Positions 1 through 8,787 of a stretch of 64,000 nt of DNA are shown in pieces. The notes beneath the pieces are model-generated. The model saw only the letters and a program-made list of their open reading frames with translations, was not told the origin of the DNA and did not search any database. The DNA comes from Phycisphaerales bacterium (lineage in GTDB: Bacteria; Planctomycetota; Phycisphaerae; Phycisphaerales; UBA1924). Every line of letters starts with the position of its first letter. Within the stretch, counting starts at the first letter, position 1. The DNA lies in contig DASPKU010000013.1 in the NCBI GenBank assembly GCA_035627955.1, positions 62,001-126,000 of the forward strand, given 5' to 3'. The translations under genes were made by a program, and so were the position numbers.

Positions 1-1
1 C

Positions 2-673
2 GGCCTCAAGGTCACCCCCCTCGCGGTGAACGAGCGGGAGCGGCTGCTCATGGGCGGCGCTCAGATCAAGCGGAACACCGCCGAGCGCGAGCGCCTCCGC
101 CTGGCCTATGCCAACGCGGCCCGCCCGCGCATCCTGGTCATGCTCAACCCCGAGAAGAAGGGTGGTCAGGGCATCACCCCCGTCGATCGCGTCCGCGTCG
201 GCCCGGGCATCTCCGGCCAGCTCCTCGATCAGGCCGGCGAGCGGGCCGACCGCCGCCAGGAGTTCGACCCACGCCTGATCGAAGACTGCCTTTCCCGCCG
301 CCTTCAGGAACTCGGCCTCAATGTCGTTGACGCGGCGAACTCCCAGCGAACCCTCCTTGCCCGAGCCGAGAACGCGAACCGCGCCTGGACTTCCGATGAC
401 CTGGCGCGGGAGCTCGGTGCCGCCGCGGGCGCGGCCATCGTCATCACCGGCAACGCCCGCACCACCCGCGAAGGCGAAGCACAGGGAGCGATCGTGACCC
501 TGCGCGCCATCGACCTCCCAACCGGTTCGGTAGTCGCCGAGACCGAGGTTCAGGCCGCCCTTGGGACCTCCGGCGAGGCCGTGGCCCAGTCCACCGAGGA
601 ACTCAGCGCCCAAGCCGCCGGCAGGCTCATCACCGCACTCACCGATCGCTGGGAAGGCACCGCCCGCCGCTAG
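2..673 (+). CDS. 3' part of unknown protein, LpoB/FlgT/CsgG-like fold possible (5' end outside window)
   Basis: The frame is open to the left edge, reading [14 protein letters not shown] before an internal GTG at 26, so the true start probably lies outside the window. About 224 residues are visible. The pattern is a beta strand (ILVMLNPE), a helix beginning [23 protein letters not shown], an Ala-rich helix, and a strand pair ([30 protein letters not shown]). This resembles the envelope proteins that bind other envelope complexes (LpoB, FlgT N-terminal, CsgG). That likeness is my inference from pattern only. No lipobox can be seen because the N-terminus is missing. The next gene, purE, starts 62 bp later and has no evident functional link. 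Confidence 0.6.
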   Translation, partial: GLKVTPLAVNERERLLMGGAQIKRNTAERERLRLAYANAARPRILVMLNPEKKGGQGITPVDRVRVGPGISGQLLDQAGERADRRQEFDPRLIEDCLSRRLQELGLNVVDAANSQRTLLARAENANRAWTSDDLARELGAAAGAAIVITGNARTTREGEAQGAIVTLRAIDLPTGSVVAETEVQAALGTSGEAVAQSTEELSAQAAGRLITALTDRWEGTARR

Positions 674-721
674 CATCGCCCGCACGGCCCTGGGCCACGG
701 GAAGCCCCCGCCGTGACTGGT

Positions 722-727
722 TACAGT
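722..727 (+). promoter_or_regulatory. -10-like hexamer TACAGT just before purE
   Basis: TACAGT lies 8 nt before the purE ATG at 736, and no Shine-Dalgarno sequence lies between them. The spacing would put the transcript start on or next to the ATG. There is no good -35 at the expected distance. It is one of a recurring set in this window. Confidence 0.35.
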
Positions 728-735
728 GCACGTCT

Positions 736-1296
736 ATGGCGAAACGTCCGGTACAAGGCAGCAGTGGGGGGAGCGCCAGCCGCGCCGGCAGCAAAGCCGC
801 GCCGATCGTCGGCGTCGTCATGGGCTCCCGCTCCGACTGGGAAACCATGCAGCACGCCGTGGCGATCCTGGAGGAACTCCGTGTTCCCCACGAGGTCAGC
901 GTTGTTTCTGCCCACCGAACGCCCGACCTGCTCTTCGAGTACGCCTCGACCGCCGAAGATCGCGGCCTCCGGGTCATCGTCGCCGGCGCCGGCGGCGCCG
1001 CCCACCTTCCGGGCATGATCGCCAGCAAGACCATCATCCCCGTGCTCGGCGTGCCGGTCGAGAGCCACGCCCTCAAGGGCATGGACTCGCTGCTCTCCAT
1101 CGTGCAGATGCCCGCGGGCGTCCCCGTGGGAACGCTTGCCATCGGTCGCGCTGGGGCGACCAATGCCGCCCTGCTCGCCGCGTCGATCGTCGGCGACGCC
1201 GTGCCCGGTCTGCGCGAGCGTCTGCATGCCCGCCGCCGCACTCAGACTGAAGTCGTGATGAGGAACCGAGACCCCCGCAAGCCGGTGAAGGACTGA
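736..1296 (+). CDS. purE: N5-carboxyaminoimidazole ribonucleotide mutase PurE
   Basis: Class I PurE converts N5-CAIR to CAIR in de novo purine synthesis, in the cytoplasm. It has 186 residues. An N-terminal extension of about 23 low-complexity residues is followed by GSRSDW (about 30-35), SAHRTPD (58-64, with the catalytic His60), [11 protein letters not shown] (84-94) and [17 protein letters not shown], all family hallmarks. The C-terminal 20 residues are basic and extra. The ATG at 736 has no Shine-Dalgarno and lies 8 nt after a TACAGT hexamer. purK begins 3 nt after the stop, so the two steps of AIR carboxylation are co-transcribed. Confidence 0.95.
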   Translation: MAKRPVQGSSGGSASRAGSKAAPIVGVVMGSRSDWETMQHAVAILEELRVPHEVSVVSAHRTPDLLFEYASTAEDRGLRVIVAGAGGAAHLPGMIASKTIIPVLGVPVESHALKGMDSLLSIVQMPAGVPVGTLAIGRAGATNAALLAASIVGDAVPGLRERLHARRRTQTEVVMRNRDPRKPVKD

Positions 1297-1299
1297 CCC

Positions 1300-2424
1300 A
1301 TGCTGATCGGTGTGCTGGGTGCGGGGCAACTGGGTCGCATGCTCGCGCTCGCGGGCATCCCGCTGGGCGTCCGCTTCCGCTTCCTCGACCCCACGCCCGA
1401 CAGCCCCGCCGGGCACGTCTCCGAGCAGATCGTCGGTGGATTCGAGGACCCCGGCGCGGTCAAGGAGTTCTGCCGCGGCCTCGACATCGCGACATGGGAG
1501 TTCGAGAACGTCCCCGTGGCTGCCGCGCGGCGCGTCGCCGAGCAGGTCCCCATGTTTCCGCCGCCCGTCGCGCTCGAGGTCGGCCAGGACCGCCTCCACG
1601 AGAAGCTGCTCTTCCGCGAGATGGGCCTGGAGGTGCACCCCTTCGGCGCGGCCTCCACTTTCGCAGAGTTCGAAGCGGTCGTCGCGCAGGTGGGAATTCC
1701 CGCGGTCGTCAAGACCCGGCGCGGCGGCTACGACGGCAAGGGCCAGGCGCTCCTGCGCGAGGGCGCGACACGGGCCGACATCGCTCAGGCCTGGGAGAGC
1801 CTGGGCGGCGTGCCCGTGCTGGTCGAGAAGTTCGTGCCCTTCGAGCGAGAGCTCTCCATCATCGGCGTCCGCGCGCGCACCGGCGAGCTCTGCGCCTACC
1901 CGCTCACCCAGAACGTGCACCGCGCCGGCATCCTCCGCGTCTCCACCGCGCCGTGCGAAGGCTGGTCCCGCCCCCTCCAGGAGCGCGCCGAGCGCTACGC
2001 CCGCGCCCTGATGGAACGGCTGAACTATGTGGGCGTGCTCGCCATCGAGTTCTTCGAGGTCGGCGGTGCGCTGCTGGCCAACGAGATGGCCCCCCGCGTG
2101 CACAACAGCGGCCACTGGACCATTGAGGGCGCCGAGACCAGCCAGTTCGAGAACCACGTGCGCGCCGTGGCCGGCCTGCCGCTGGGCCGCACCACGCCGC
2201 GAGGACACAGCGTGATGGTCAACCTCATCGGCAACGCGCCCACCCCGCGCGCGGTGCTGGAGGTCGATCGCGCCCACCTGCACCTCTACGGCAAGAGCCC
2301 GCGCTCTGGGCGCAAAATCGGCCACGTGACGGTGAACGGCCCCACGGCCGAGGCCGTCGCCGCCCCCGCCGAGCGCATCCGGGCCATGGCCGCCGACGCG
2401 TCAGGCGAAGCTCCAGGTCGGTAA
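1300..2424 (+). CDS. purK: N5-carboxyaminoimidazole ribonucleotide synthase PurK
   Basis: This ATP-grasp enzyme makes N5-CAIR from AIR, ATP and bicarbonate, the substrate of the PurE encoded just upstream. It has 374 residues, typical of the family. The N-terminal Rossmann-like motif GAGQLGRM is at 7-14. The ATP-grasp lid KTRRGGYDGKGQ lies near 138, and the metal/ATP-binding segment AIEFFEVGGALLANEMAPR near 248 is followed by HNSGHWTIEGAETSQFE, which is highly characteristic of PurK. The ATG is 3 nt after the purE stop, indicating an operon. Confidence 0.96.
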   Translation: MLIGVLGAGQLGRMLALAGIPLGVRFRFLDPTPDSPAGHVSEQIVGGFEDPGAVKEFCRGLDIATWEFENVPVAAARRVAEQVPMFPPPVALEVGQDRLHEKLLFREMGLEVHPFGAASTFAEFEAVVAQVGIPAVVKTRRGGYDGKGQALLREGATRADIAQAWESLGGVPVLVEKFVPFERELSIIGVRARTGELCAYPLTQNVHRAGILRVSTAPCEGWSRPLQERAERYARALMERLNYVGVLAIEFFEVGGALLANEMAPRVHNSGHWTIEGAETSQFENHVRAVAGLPLGRTTPRGHSVMVNLIGNAPTPRAVLEVDRAHLHLYGKSPRSGRKIGHVTVNGPTAEAVAAPAERIRAMAADASGEAPGR

Positions 2425-2486
2425 GCTTGCAGCCGGAGTTGCGGCCCAGGTTGAGGCCGAACGGTCAGGTGCGGGGGACTCAGACC

Positions 2487-4592
2487 ATGAACATCATGAA
2501 GGCACGCCTGCTGCCGCTCTGGCTCGTGGTCCTGCTGCCGCTGGTCGCGCTGGCGTGGGTGATCCGCGGCCCGTTCCTGCTCGAACGCCGCGTTGAGATG
2601 GACGTGACCGCCCGGAACGCGGGCGAGGCGTGGTCGCTCGAATGGCTTGACCGCTCGGGAGGCGCAATTAACGGCCGCTACCTGCAACTGCCGGCGACAA
2701 GCGGCGACCTCACGGCACGCGTCGAGAGCCCTGTCTCGAACCAGCGCTTCACCACGCTCCTGCTGCGATGGCGGGGCATGCCGGGTCTCGAAGTCCAGGA
2801 CCCGAAGAACGTGATCCTCACCGACCGCGTGCTCTGGTGGTCCGTGCGCACACCGCTGGAGCGCCGCCACAACTTCCTCGGCAACGTCGAGCGCAAGGAC
2901 GGCGTCAACCGCAGCACCACCGCCGACGGCGGCATCGCCTGGGCGATCCCGCCCTTCACCATGGCGATGGTTGCTGACGCGCTCGTGCTCTACGCCATCG
3001 TGGCCGCGGGGCTGCTGGTCATCTGGACCGCGTACCACATTAAGGACGGGCGCGGCTGGTACACGCCCGAGCGCGCCGCGTTCACCCTCGTCCTGGGCGT
3101 GCACGCGTGGCTGTCGGTTCGCGCGCCTCTCGCCTACTGCCCCGACAGCATGGACTACTTCGTCAACACGAAACAGCTCATCGAAGAGGGCATCTGGAAC
3201 CAGTTCAACACGCTTCGCCTCCCCGGCTACACGCTGTTTACCGCCCCCATGCTCGCGTGGACGCACGAGTTCAGCCTCGCACTCGGCATCACCCAGGGCG
3301 TGCTCGCAGTCCTCACCGCATTCATGTGCGGCCGCATCGTTGCCGCGTTCATCCCGCGGCGCGAATCGGGCCACCCCTGGTCCGCACTTACCATGCTGCT
3401 GGTGGGCCTCGATCCCGTGCTCATCACGTACGAGCGACTGGGCATGCCCGAGTGCCTCACTGCGTTCCTGTGCGTGCTCTGCATCTACCTTTCGGTGCAA
3501 CGCCGCTTCTGGGCCGAGCGCTCGCTCAGCGTGGCCGCGCTCGGCTCGATGGGCCTGGGCGTCCTGCTTGCAGCCGCGTGCTACGTCCGCGGCAACATGA
3601 CCCTTGCGGCCGCCGTCGTTCCCCTGGCCGCCGGGGCGTGGGCCCTTGTCGGAACTGACCGCCCGCAATGGCGCCGAGCCTTCCTGATCACCGGCCTCAC
3701 CTGGGCCACCGTCGCGGGCGGTATTGCACCCTGGCTCGCCTACATGCACGACAAGTACGGGCGCGTCGCGTTCGTCCTCGCCACCGGTTATGGCAGGTGC
3801 GTCAACCTCGCCGACACCGACCGCGAGGACCTCAACCAGACCGCCGTGTTCGGGCGGGAGCGGTGGGAGAACATCGCCGCACGCCGCGCGGACGGTCGCC
3901 TCAACGGGCACCAGGTCATGAGCGAGCTCGGCCTCCAGGAGGGCACACGCCTCTCCGAACACATCCGCGGGCTTCACAACTGGACCGCCAAGGACGACGC
4001 GTCGCGCGTCGTCGCCGACGAGACCGCGGCCCGCAACCCCGAGGTCCGCTGGGCCCACAGCCTCCGCGCCCTCTGCATGCAGTTCGCCCTCTGGCCCATC
4101 GAGCCCGTCTGGAAGGACAACGAGAAGTGGTCCGGCCCGCTCCGCGGCGTTCCCGCCCGCCACGGCAACTGGTGGACCAAACCAGAGAACTACAAGCACT
4201 TCAAGCGCGAGCTCACTCAGGACATCTACGAACGCACCCATTCAGATGACGACCGGTGGACGCGCTCCGATGAGTCTGAGGTGTTCGCCTACTGGTGGTC
4301 CCTCGCCGCCCAGGCACGCCCGCTCTGGGCCGCGCTCGTGGTCATCGGCGCCCTCGCGGCCATTACGCGGCGCCAGTGGGTGCTGCTGATCATCGGAACG
4401 CTCGTCCTCGCCCACGCAAGCGTGCTCGCCTTCCACGTGCTCACCGGCATTGACCGGTACCAGGCGCCCATGTACCCGCTCATGAGCGTGTTGGCCGTGT
4501 ACGCCATCGCCTGTCTTGCCGGCGCTGCTCCGGTCGCGGGCGTACAAGGGCCCGAGACGACCGCCCGTTCTCGGACGCGACAGGTCTCATAA
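2487..4592 (+). CDS. Polytopic membrane protein, ArnT/PMT-like glycosyltransferase family 39 candidate
   Basis: A 701-residue integral membrane protein. I chose the ATG at 2487 because GCGGGGGA sits about 9 nt upstream; an upstream TTG at 2427 in the same frame has no such site. The first hydrophobic segment is near residues 9-28, followed by an extracytoplasmic beta-rich part to about 150. About ten further hydrophobic segments start near 159. After the second segment comes CPDSMDYFVNT (near 218) and then RLPGYTLFTAP. This pattern of an acidic motif in the first loop, then R-PGYP-like, is typical of lipid-linked sugar transferases (ArnT, PMT, GT39/GT83). The assignment to that superfamily is inference and the substrate is unknown. 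The gene directly follows purK, probably by chance. Confidence 0.7.
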   Translation: MNIMKARLLPLWLVVLLPLVALAWVIRGPFLLERRVEMDVTARNAGEAWSLEWLDRSGGAINGRYLQLPATSGDLTARVESPVSNQRFTTLLLRWRGMPGLEVQDPKNVILTDRVLWWSVRTPLERRHNFLGNVERKDGVNRSTTADGGIAWAIPPFTMAMVADALVLYAIVAAGLLVIWTAYHIKDGRGWYTPERAAFTLVLGVHAWLSVRAPLAYCPDSMDYFVNTKQLIEEGIWNQFNTLRLPGYTLFTAPMLAWTHEFSLALGITQGVLAVLTAFMCGRIVAAFIPRRESGHPWSALTMLLVGLDPVLITYERLGMPECLTAFLCVLCIYLSVQRRFWAERSLSVAALGSMGLGVLLAAACYVRGNMTLAAAVVPLAAGAWALVGTDRPQWRRAFLITGLTWATVAGGIAPWLAYMHDKYGRVAFVLATGYGRCVNLADTDREDLNQTAVFGRERWENIAARRADGRLNGHQVMSELGLQEGTRLSEHIRGLHNWTAKDDASRVVADETAARNPEVRWAHSLRALCMQFALWPIEPVWKDNEKWSGPLRGVPARHGNWWTKPENYKHFKRELTQDIYERTHSDDDRWTRSDESEVFAYWWSLAAQARPLWAALVVIGALAAITRRQWVLLIIGTLVLAHASVLAFHVLTGIDRYQAPMYPLMSVLAVYAIACLAGAAPVAGVQGPETTARSRTRQVS

Positions 4593-4707
4593 CCCAGCGG
4601 ACGAGGACGAGGGCTGGCCTCTGTTGCTGCCGATCGCGCTCGCAGCGGTTTGGCCGGCCACCACTCCCCCCACCCGGCTCAAGTCAGGCCGTGAATGACC
4701 GATATCG

Positions 4708-6627
4708 ATGACGAGCGCCCCTCGTCCGAGTCGGCCTGTCATTGGGATCGCCGTGAGCACACAGACGCAAGAACAGCCCAGTGTCCGCCGCCCACTGTTC
4801 CGCCGTTGGCTCATCGCGCGGGGCGAGTCGGCCGTGTTCTCTGGTGGGCTGGCCGTCGTCGGCGTGGTCATTGGTGTACTCGCCGCGTCGTCGTGGTGGA
4901 CGCTCGAGACCTACCGGTCCAGCCTTGTAAAAGGGCGCGAGCGCGCCGTGCAGGCGGCAAGCGTGCTGATCGCAGATGCCGCGAGCACCGAGCTCGCCGA
5001 GGGCGACCTGACCACGCTCCGCAAGCTCGTGCAGAACACCGCGAAGGAGCTCGACCTCACCACGTGCCGCGTCAAGTTGCTCGACGGCCGCACTGTCGCG
5101 GCCTCGGACGTGAAGTCCATCAGCAAGGACCTTGCCGGTCACGACACGCTCCCGGAGACGCTCCCTGATGGCCCCGCCGCCGAGATGTTCGAGCACCGGC
5201 ACGGCTTTGTATGCGCCAGCCTCCCGCTTGAGGTCGCCGGGCGGGGCAAGGCGCTGCTCGAAATCGAGTCGCCCATCGAGTTCCCCCTCCTGGCCAACTG
5301 GGAGGTCGAGGCGGGGCTGGGCGGCATCAGCGTCGCCGGCATGCTCGGCCTCTTCGGCGCGTACCGACTCATCCGCCGCAAGCTCCGAGGGCTTGGGGCA
5401 ATCGGTGAAGCTCTGCGCCTGAGCGGCGCGGGCGAGGGGTCGGCCGCGGCCCTCCGCGTTGGCGACAGCTACGGCTCGGAGGCCGCGGCCTGGAACCGCC
5501 TTGTCGAGGAGCGCGAGAGCCTCCGCCAGCAGCTCCTGGTGCAGAAGGCCGCGGAGAAGGTGATGTCCCGAGGCGCGGGCGAGGGCGACCTCGCCGGCGC
5601 CTTCGACGCCATGTGGTCGGGCATCCTCATTATCGACGATACCGGCAAGGTCCGCTACGCCAACGGCGCGGCCGGCGTGCTCCTCCAGCGTAAACGCGAG
5701 GAGCTCAGCGGAGCCGAGATGATGGCCGTGGTCAATGACCCCGCCGCCGAGCCCATCCTCTCGGTCGCCACCGGCAAGCTCCGCCAGCGCACCAGCATCG
5801 AACTGGAACGTCGTAGTGAACGCGGCGAGCGCACCACCCTCCGCCTCACCGCCCGCCCCATGCGCCGCGAGGACCACGCCTCCGCCGTGGTCCTCGTCGA
5901 GGACGTCACCCAGCAGAAGGTCGCGGACGAGTCCCGCAACGCCTTCGTCGCCCAGGCGACGCACGAGCTGCGCACGCCGCTCACGAACATCCGGCTCTAC
6001 GTCGAGACCATGGTTGACGACGGCGAGAACGACCCGCAGATCCGGGCGAAGTGCCTCAACGTGATCGGGAACGAGGCCCGCCGCCTGGAGCGCATCGTCA
6101 GCGACATGCTCAGCGTCTCGGAGATCGAGGCGGGCTCGCTCAAGCTCCGAGCCGGCGACATTCGCCTGGATGCGCTCTTCGAGGAGCTCCACGCCGACTT
6201 CAAGGCCCAGGCCGAGGACAAGGAGATCAAGCTCAACTTCGCCCTGCCGCCCAAGCTGCCCGTGATGACCGGCGACCGCGACAAGCTCATGCTCGCCCTG
6301 CACAACCTGGTGGGCAACGCCCTCAAGTACACGCCCGTCGGCGGCGTCGTCACCGTGCAGATCGACGCCGGGGCCGAGCTCCGCGTCGCCGTCACCGACA
6401 ACGGCATCGGCATCAGCCCCGACGAGCAGGAGCTCATCTTCGAGAAGTTCTACCGCGCCAAGGACCGCCGCATCGCCGGAATCACAGGCTCGGGCATCGG
6501 CCTGGCCCTCGCCCGTCAGGTCGTCCGCATGCACGGCGGTGATATCACCGTCACCTCTCAGATCGACAAGGGCAGCACGTTCACGCTCACCGTGCCCGTG
6601 AGCGCCCCCGTGAAGGCCGCGGCGTGA
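4708..6627 (+). CDS. Membrane sensor histidine kinase (PAS-HisKA-HATPase)
   Basis: A 639-residue PhoR-like kinase. A GTG at 4753 (MSTQTQEQ) is an alternative start. Membrane segments lie near residues 42-62 and 203-221 and flank a periplasmic sensor of about 140 residues. A PAS fold follows from about 298 (AFDAMWSGILIIDDTGKVRY). The HisKA box ATHELRTPLTN has its phospho-acceptor His near 418. HATPase_c motifs are the N box (HNLVGNALKYTP), G1 (VTDNGIGI), F box (FEKFYRAKD) and G2 (GSGIGLALA), so the kinase looks intact. No response regulator is adjacent. Instead a STAS protein follows 10 nt later and then the secretion/pilus operon, which suggests the kinase may control that machine. Confidence 0.9.
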   Translation: MTSAPRPSRPVIGIAVSTQTQEQPSVRRPLFRRWLIARGESAVFSGGLAVVGVVIGVLAASSWWTLETYRSSLVKGRERAVQAASVLIADAASTELAEGDLTTLRKLVQNTAKELDLTTCRVKLLDGRTVAASDVKSISKDLAGHDTLPETLPDGPAAEMFEHRHGFVCASLPLEVAGRGKALLEIESPIEFPLLANWEVEAGLGGISVAGMLGLFGAYRLIRRKLRGLGAIGEALRLSGAGEGSAAALRVGDSYGSEAAAWNRLVEERESLRQQLLVQKAAEKVMSRGAGEGDLAGAFDAMWSGILIIDDTGKVRYANGAAGVLLQRKREELSGAEMMAVVNDPAAEPILSVATGKLRQRTSIELERRSERGERTTLRLTARPMRREDHASAVVLVEDVTQQKVADESRNAFVAQATHELRTPLTNIRLYVETMVDDGENDPQIRAKCLNVIGNEARRLERIVSDMLSVSEIEAGSLKLRAGDIRLDALFEELHADFKAQAEDKEIKLNFALPPKLPVMTGDRDKLMLALHNLVGNALKYTPVGGVVTVQIDAGAELRVAVTDNGIGISPDEQELIFEKFYRAKDRRIAGITGSGIGLALARQVVRMHGGDITVTSQIDKGSTFTLTVPVSAPVKAAA

Positions 6628-6637
6628 GGAGCCCCCG

Positions 6638-6973
6638 ATGGACTTCCAGGAACAACGCCACGGCGCCGTCACGGTGATCAAGCCCCAGGGCCCGCTCGTC
6701 CTGGGCGACGCCGAGGAGTTCCGCACGCGCCTGGCCGACATCATGACCCGCAGCCTGGGCCGCTTCATCGTCGACGCCAGCGCGATCCCCTACGTGGACA
6801 GCCAGGGCCTCGAGGCGCTGGTGCAGAGCAGCGACGAACTGGGCGCCAGCGGGCGCGCCCTCCGCCTCTGCGGCGCCTGCGAAACACTGCGCGAAGTGCT
6901 CGAGCTGACCGGCCTCTCCGACCGCTTCGAGCACTACCTGGACGTCAACACCGCCGTGAGGAGCTTCCTGTGA
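6638..6973 (+). CDS. STAS-domain protein, anti-sigma-factor-antagonist type
   Basis: A 111-residue stand-alone STAS domain, the length of SpoIIAA/RsbV proteins. The conserved loop reads IPYVDSQGLEAL, keeping the Ser of the D-S-x-G motif that is phosphorylated by anti-sigma kinases in this family. The start is supported by GAGGAGC about 8 nt upstream. It lies between the sensor kinase and gspE, and its stop overlaps the gspE GTG (GTGA), so it is translated with the secretion operon. No RsbW-type kinase is nearby; the SpoIIE phosphatase at 36416-38206 is the only candidate partner in the window. Confidence 0.88.
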   Translation: MDFQEQRHGAVTVIKPQGPLVLGDAEEFRTRLADIMTRSLGRFIVDASAIPYVDSQGLEALVQSSDELGASGRALRLCGACETLREVLELTGLSDRFEHYLDVNTAVRSFL

Positions 6974-8787
6974 CCCAACCGCCGGGACATCCTGGTGGCA
7001 CTGGGAGCGGCAACCCCGGCGGCAATGGGGGCGCCAAGAAGCTCCGCGTCGGCGAGGTCCTTGTTTCCGAGGGCCTGCTCACCCGCGAGCAGCTCGACCG
7101 TGCACTGGCCGAGCAGAAGTCCAGCGGCCGCATGCTCGGCGAGATGCTCGTCGATCAGGGCGTCATCAGCTCCGCCAACTTCGTCCGCTCCATGGCCAAG
7201 TGCCTGGGCGTGCCCGGCTGCCAGCTGCGCCACGGCCTCATTGACCCGGCGCAGTTCAAGCTGATCGGGGCTGAGGAGGCCGAGCGGCTGAAGGTCATCC
7301 CCATGTTCAAGGTGGGCGACACGCTCACCGTGGCCATGGCCGAGCCGCAGAGCCTCCCCACAATCGATCGCCTCAAGCAGCTTACGGGTCTCAAGATCCG
7401 ACCTGTTCTCGCTGCACAGCAGAACATCCTTGAGTTCGTCAAGAAGTACGGCAGTGGCGACGTCGACGTCAACGCCTTCCTGACCAGCCTTGCCGACTCC
7501 GACGTCGAGGTCGTCGAGCGCGAGTCCGTCGACGACGGGCCCACCACCGACCTCGACAAAATGATCGCGGGCAGCCCGATCATCAACCTTGTCAACATCG
7601 CCCTGCTGACAGCAGTCAAGGACAAGGCCAGCGACATTCACATCGAGCCCGATAAGCGCGGCACCCGCATCCGCTACCGCATCGACGGCGTCCTCCGCGA
7701 CCTCATGAAGCCCCCGCCCGGCATGCACGCCGCCATCGTCAGCCGCATCAAGGTGATCGGCAAGATGGACATCGCCGAGAAGCGCATGCCCCAGGAAGGC
7801 CGCGTCCGCATCGTCGCCGAAGGGCGCGAGATCGACCTCCGCGTCAGCAGCATGCCCACGCTGCTGGGCGAGAAGATCGTCGTCCGCGTGCTCGACAAGG
7901 CCAACCTCAAGGTCCGCCTCGAGGACCTGGGCTTCCGTCCTGACGCCCTCACCACCTTCAAGCGCTTCCTCGACCAGTCCCACGGCATGGCCCTGGTCAC
8001 CGGCCCCACCGGCAGCGGCAAGACGACGACGCTCTACTCCGCACTCGACCTGCTCCGGTCGCCCGAGGTCAACCTGCTCACCGTCGAGGACCCGGTCGAG
8101 TACCAGCTCGACCTTGTCAACCAGATCCAGGTCAACGAGCCCATCGGCCTCAACTTCGCGCGCGCACTCCGCAGCATCCTCCGCCAGGACCCCGACGTCA
8201 TCATGGTGGGCGAGATCCGCGACCAGGAGACCGCCCGCGTCGCGGTACAGGCCGCGCTCACCGGGCACCTTGTGCTCGCGACGCTGCACACCAACGACGC
8301 CCCCGGCGCGGTTGCGCGCCTGGTCGACATGGGGATCGAGACTTACCTCCTCAGCGGCGCCTTCAACGGTGCCGTCGCCCAGCGCCTGGCCCGCACCATC
8401 TGCCCGCAGTGCGCCACCAAGTACTACCCCGCCGAGCACGTCCTGAAGGACGCGGGCCTTGCCCACGAGGTCGGGCGCGCCTTCCGCAAGGGCGGCGGCT
8501 GCCAGCGCTGCCACGACACCGGCTTCCAGGGGCGCGTCGGCGTCTATGAGGTCTTTGAGGTCACGCCCGAGATCCGCCGCATGATCCACCATGCCCGCCC
8601 CACGCACGAGCTGCGGGCCCAGATGAAGCAGAACGGCGGCCTCTCCCTCCGCGAAGAGGGCGTGCTGCTCGCCCTCGACGGCAAGACCAGCCTCGAGGAG
8701 ATCCTCCGCGTCACCCAGAATGACGACGAGAACCTCCACGCCGCCACGCCCGCCCACACGCCGGGCCCGGCGAAGGAGGCCGCATGA
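6970..8787 (+). CDS. gspE: GspE/PilB-type secretion and pilus assembly ATPase
   Basis: A 605-residue hexameric ATPase of the type II secretion / type IV pilus superfamily; it would drive pseudopilus or pilus extension from the cytoplasmic side. An N-terminal MshEN-like domain (LRVGEVLVSEGLLTREQLD) is at about 20-140. Walker A GPTGSGKTTT is near 345. The Asp box and Walker B region RQDPDVIMVGEIRD is near 404, followed by the His box GHLVLATLHTNDA. A tetracysteine zinc motif (C478, C481, C511, C514) is retained. The GTG start overlaps the STAS stop by 4 nt, and the stop overlaps the next ATG (ATGA), so it belongs to a translationally coupled operon. Confidence 0.95.
   Translation: MTQPPGHPGGTGSGNPGGNGGAKKLRVGEVLVSEGLLTREQLDRALAEQKSSGRMLGEMLVDQGVISSANFVRSMAKCLGVPGCQLRHGLIDPAQFKLIGAEEAERLKVIPMFKVGDTLTVAMAEPQSLPTIDRLKQLTGLKIRPVLAAQQNILEFVKKYGSGDVDVNAFLTSLADSDVEVVERESVDDGPTTDLDKMIAGSPIINLVNIALLTAVKDKASDIHIEPDKRGTRIRYRIDGVLRDLMKPPPGMHAAIVSRIKVIGKMDIAEKRMPQEGRVRIVAEGREIDLRVSSMPTLLGEKIVVRVLDKANLKVRLEDLGFRPDALTTFKRFLDQSHGMALVTGPTGSGKTTTLYSALDLLRSPEVNLLTVEDPVEYQLDLVNQIQVNEPIGLNFARALRSILRQDPDVIMVGEIRDQETARVAVQAALTGHLVLATLHTNDAPGAVARLVDMGIETYLLSGAFNGAVAQRLARTICPQCATKYYPAEHVLKDAGLAHEVGRAFRKGGGCQRCHDTGFQGRVGVYEVFEVTPEIRRMIHHARPTHELRAQMKQNGGLSLREEGVLLALDGKTSLEEILRVTQNDDENLHAATPAHTPGPAKEAA

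Noticed and set aside
721-2325. A 534-codon open frame on the - strand across purE and purK
   Set aside because: It is a shadow: long antisense frames arise in this G+C-rich sequence because stop codons are rare, and the + strand holds two clear enzymes with conserved motifs.
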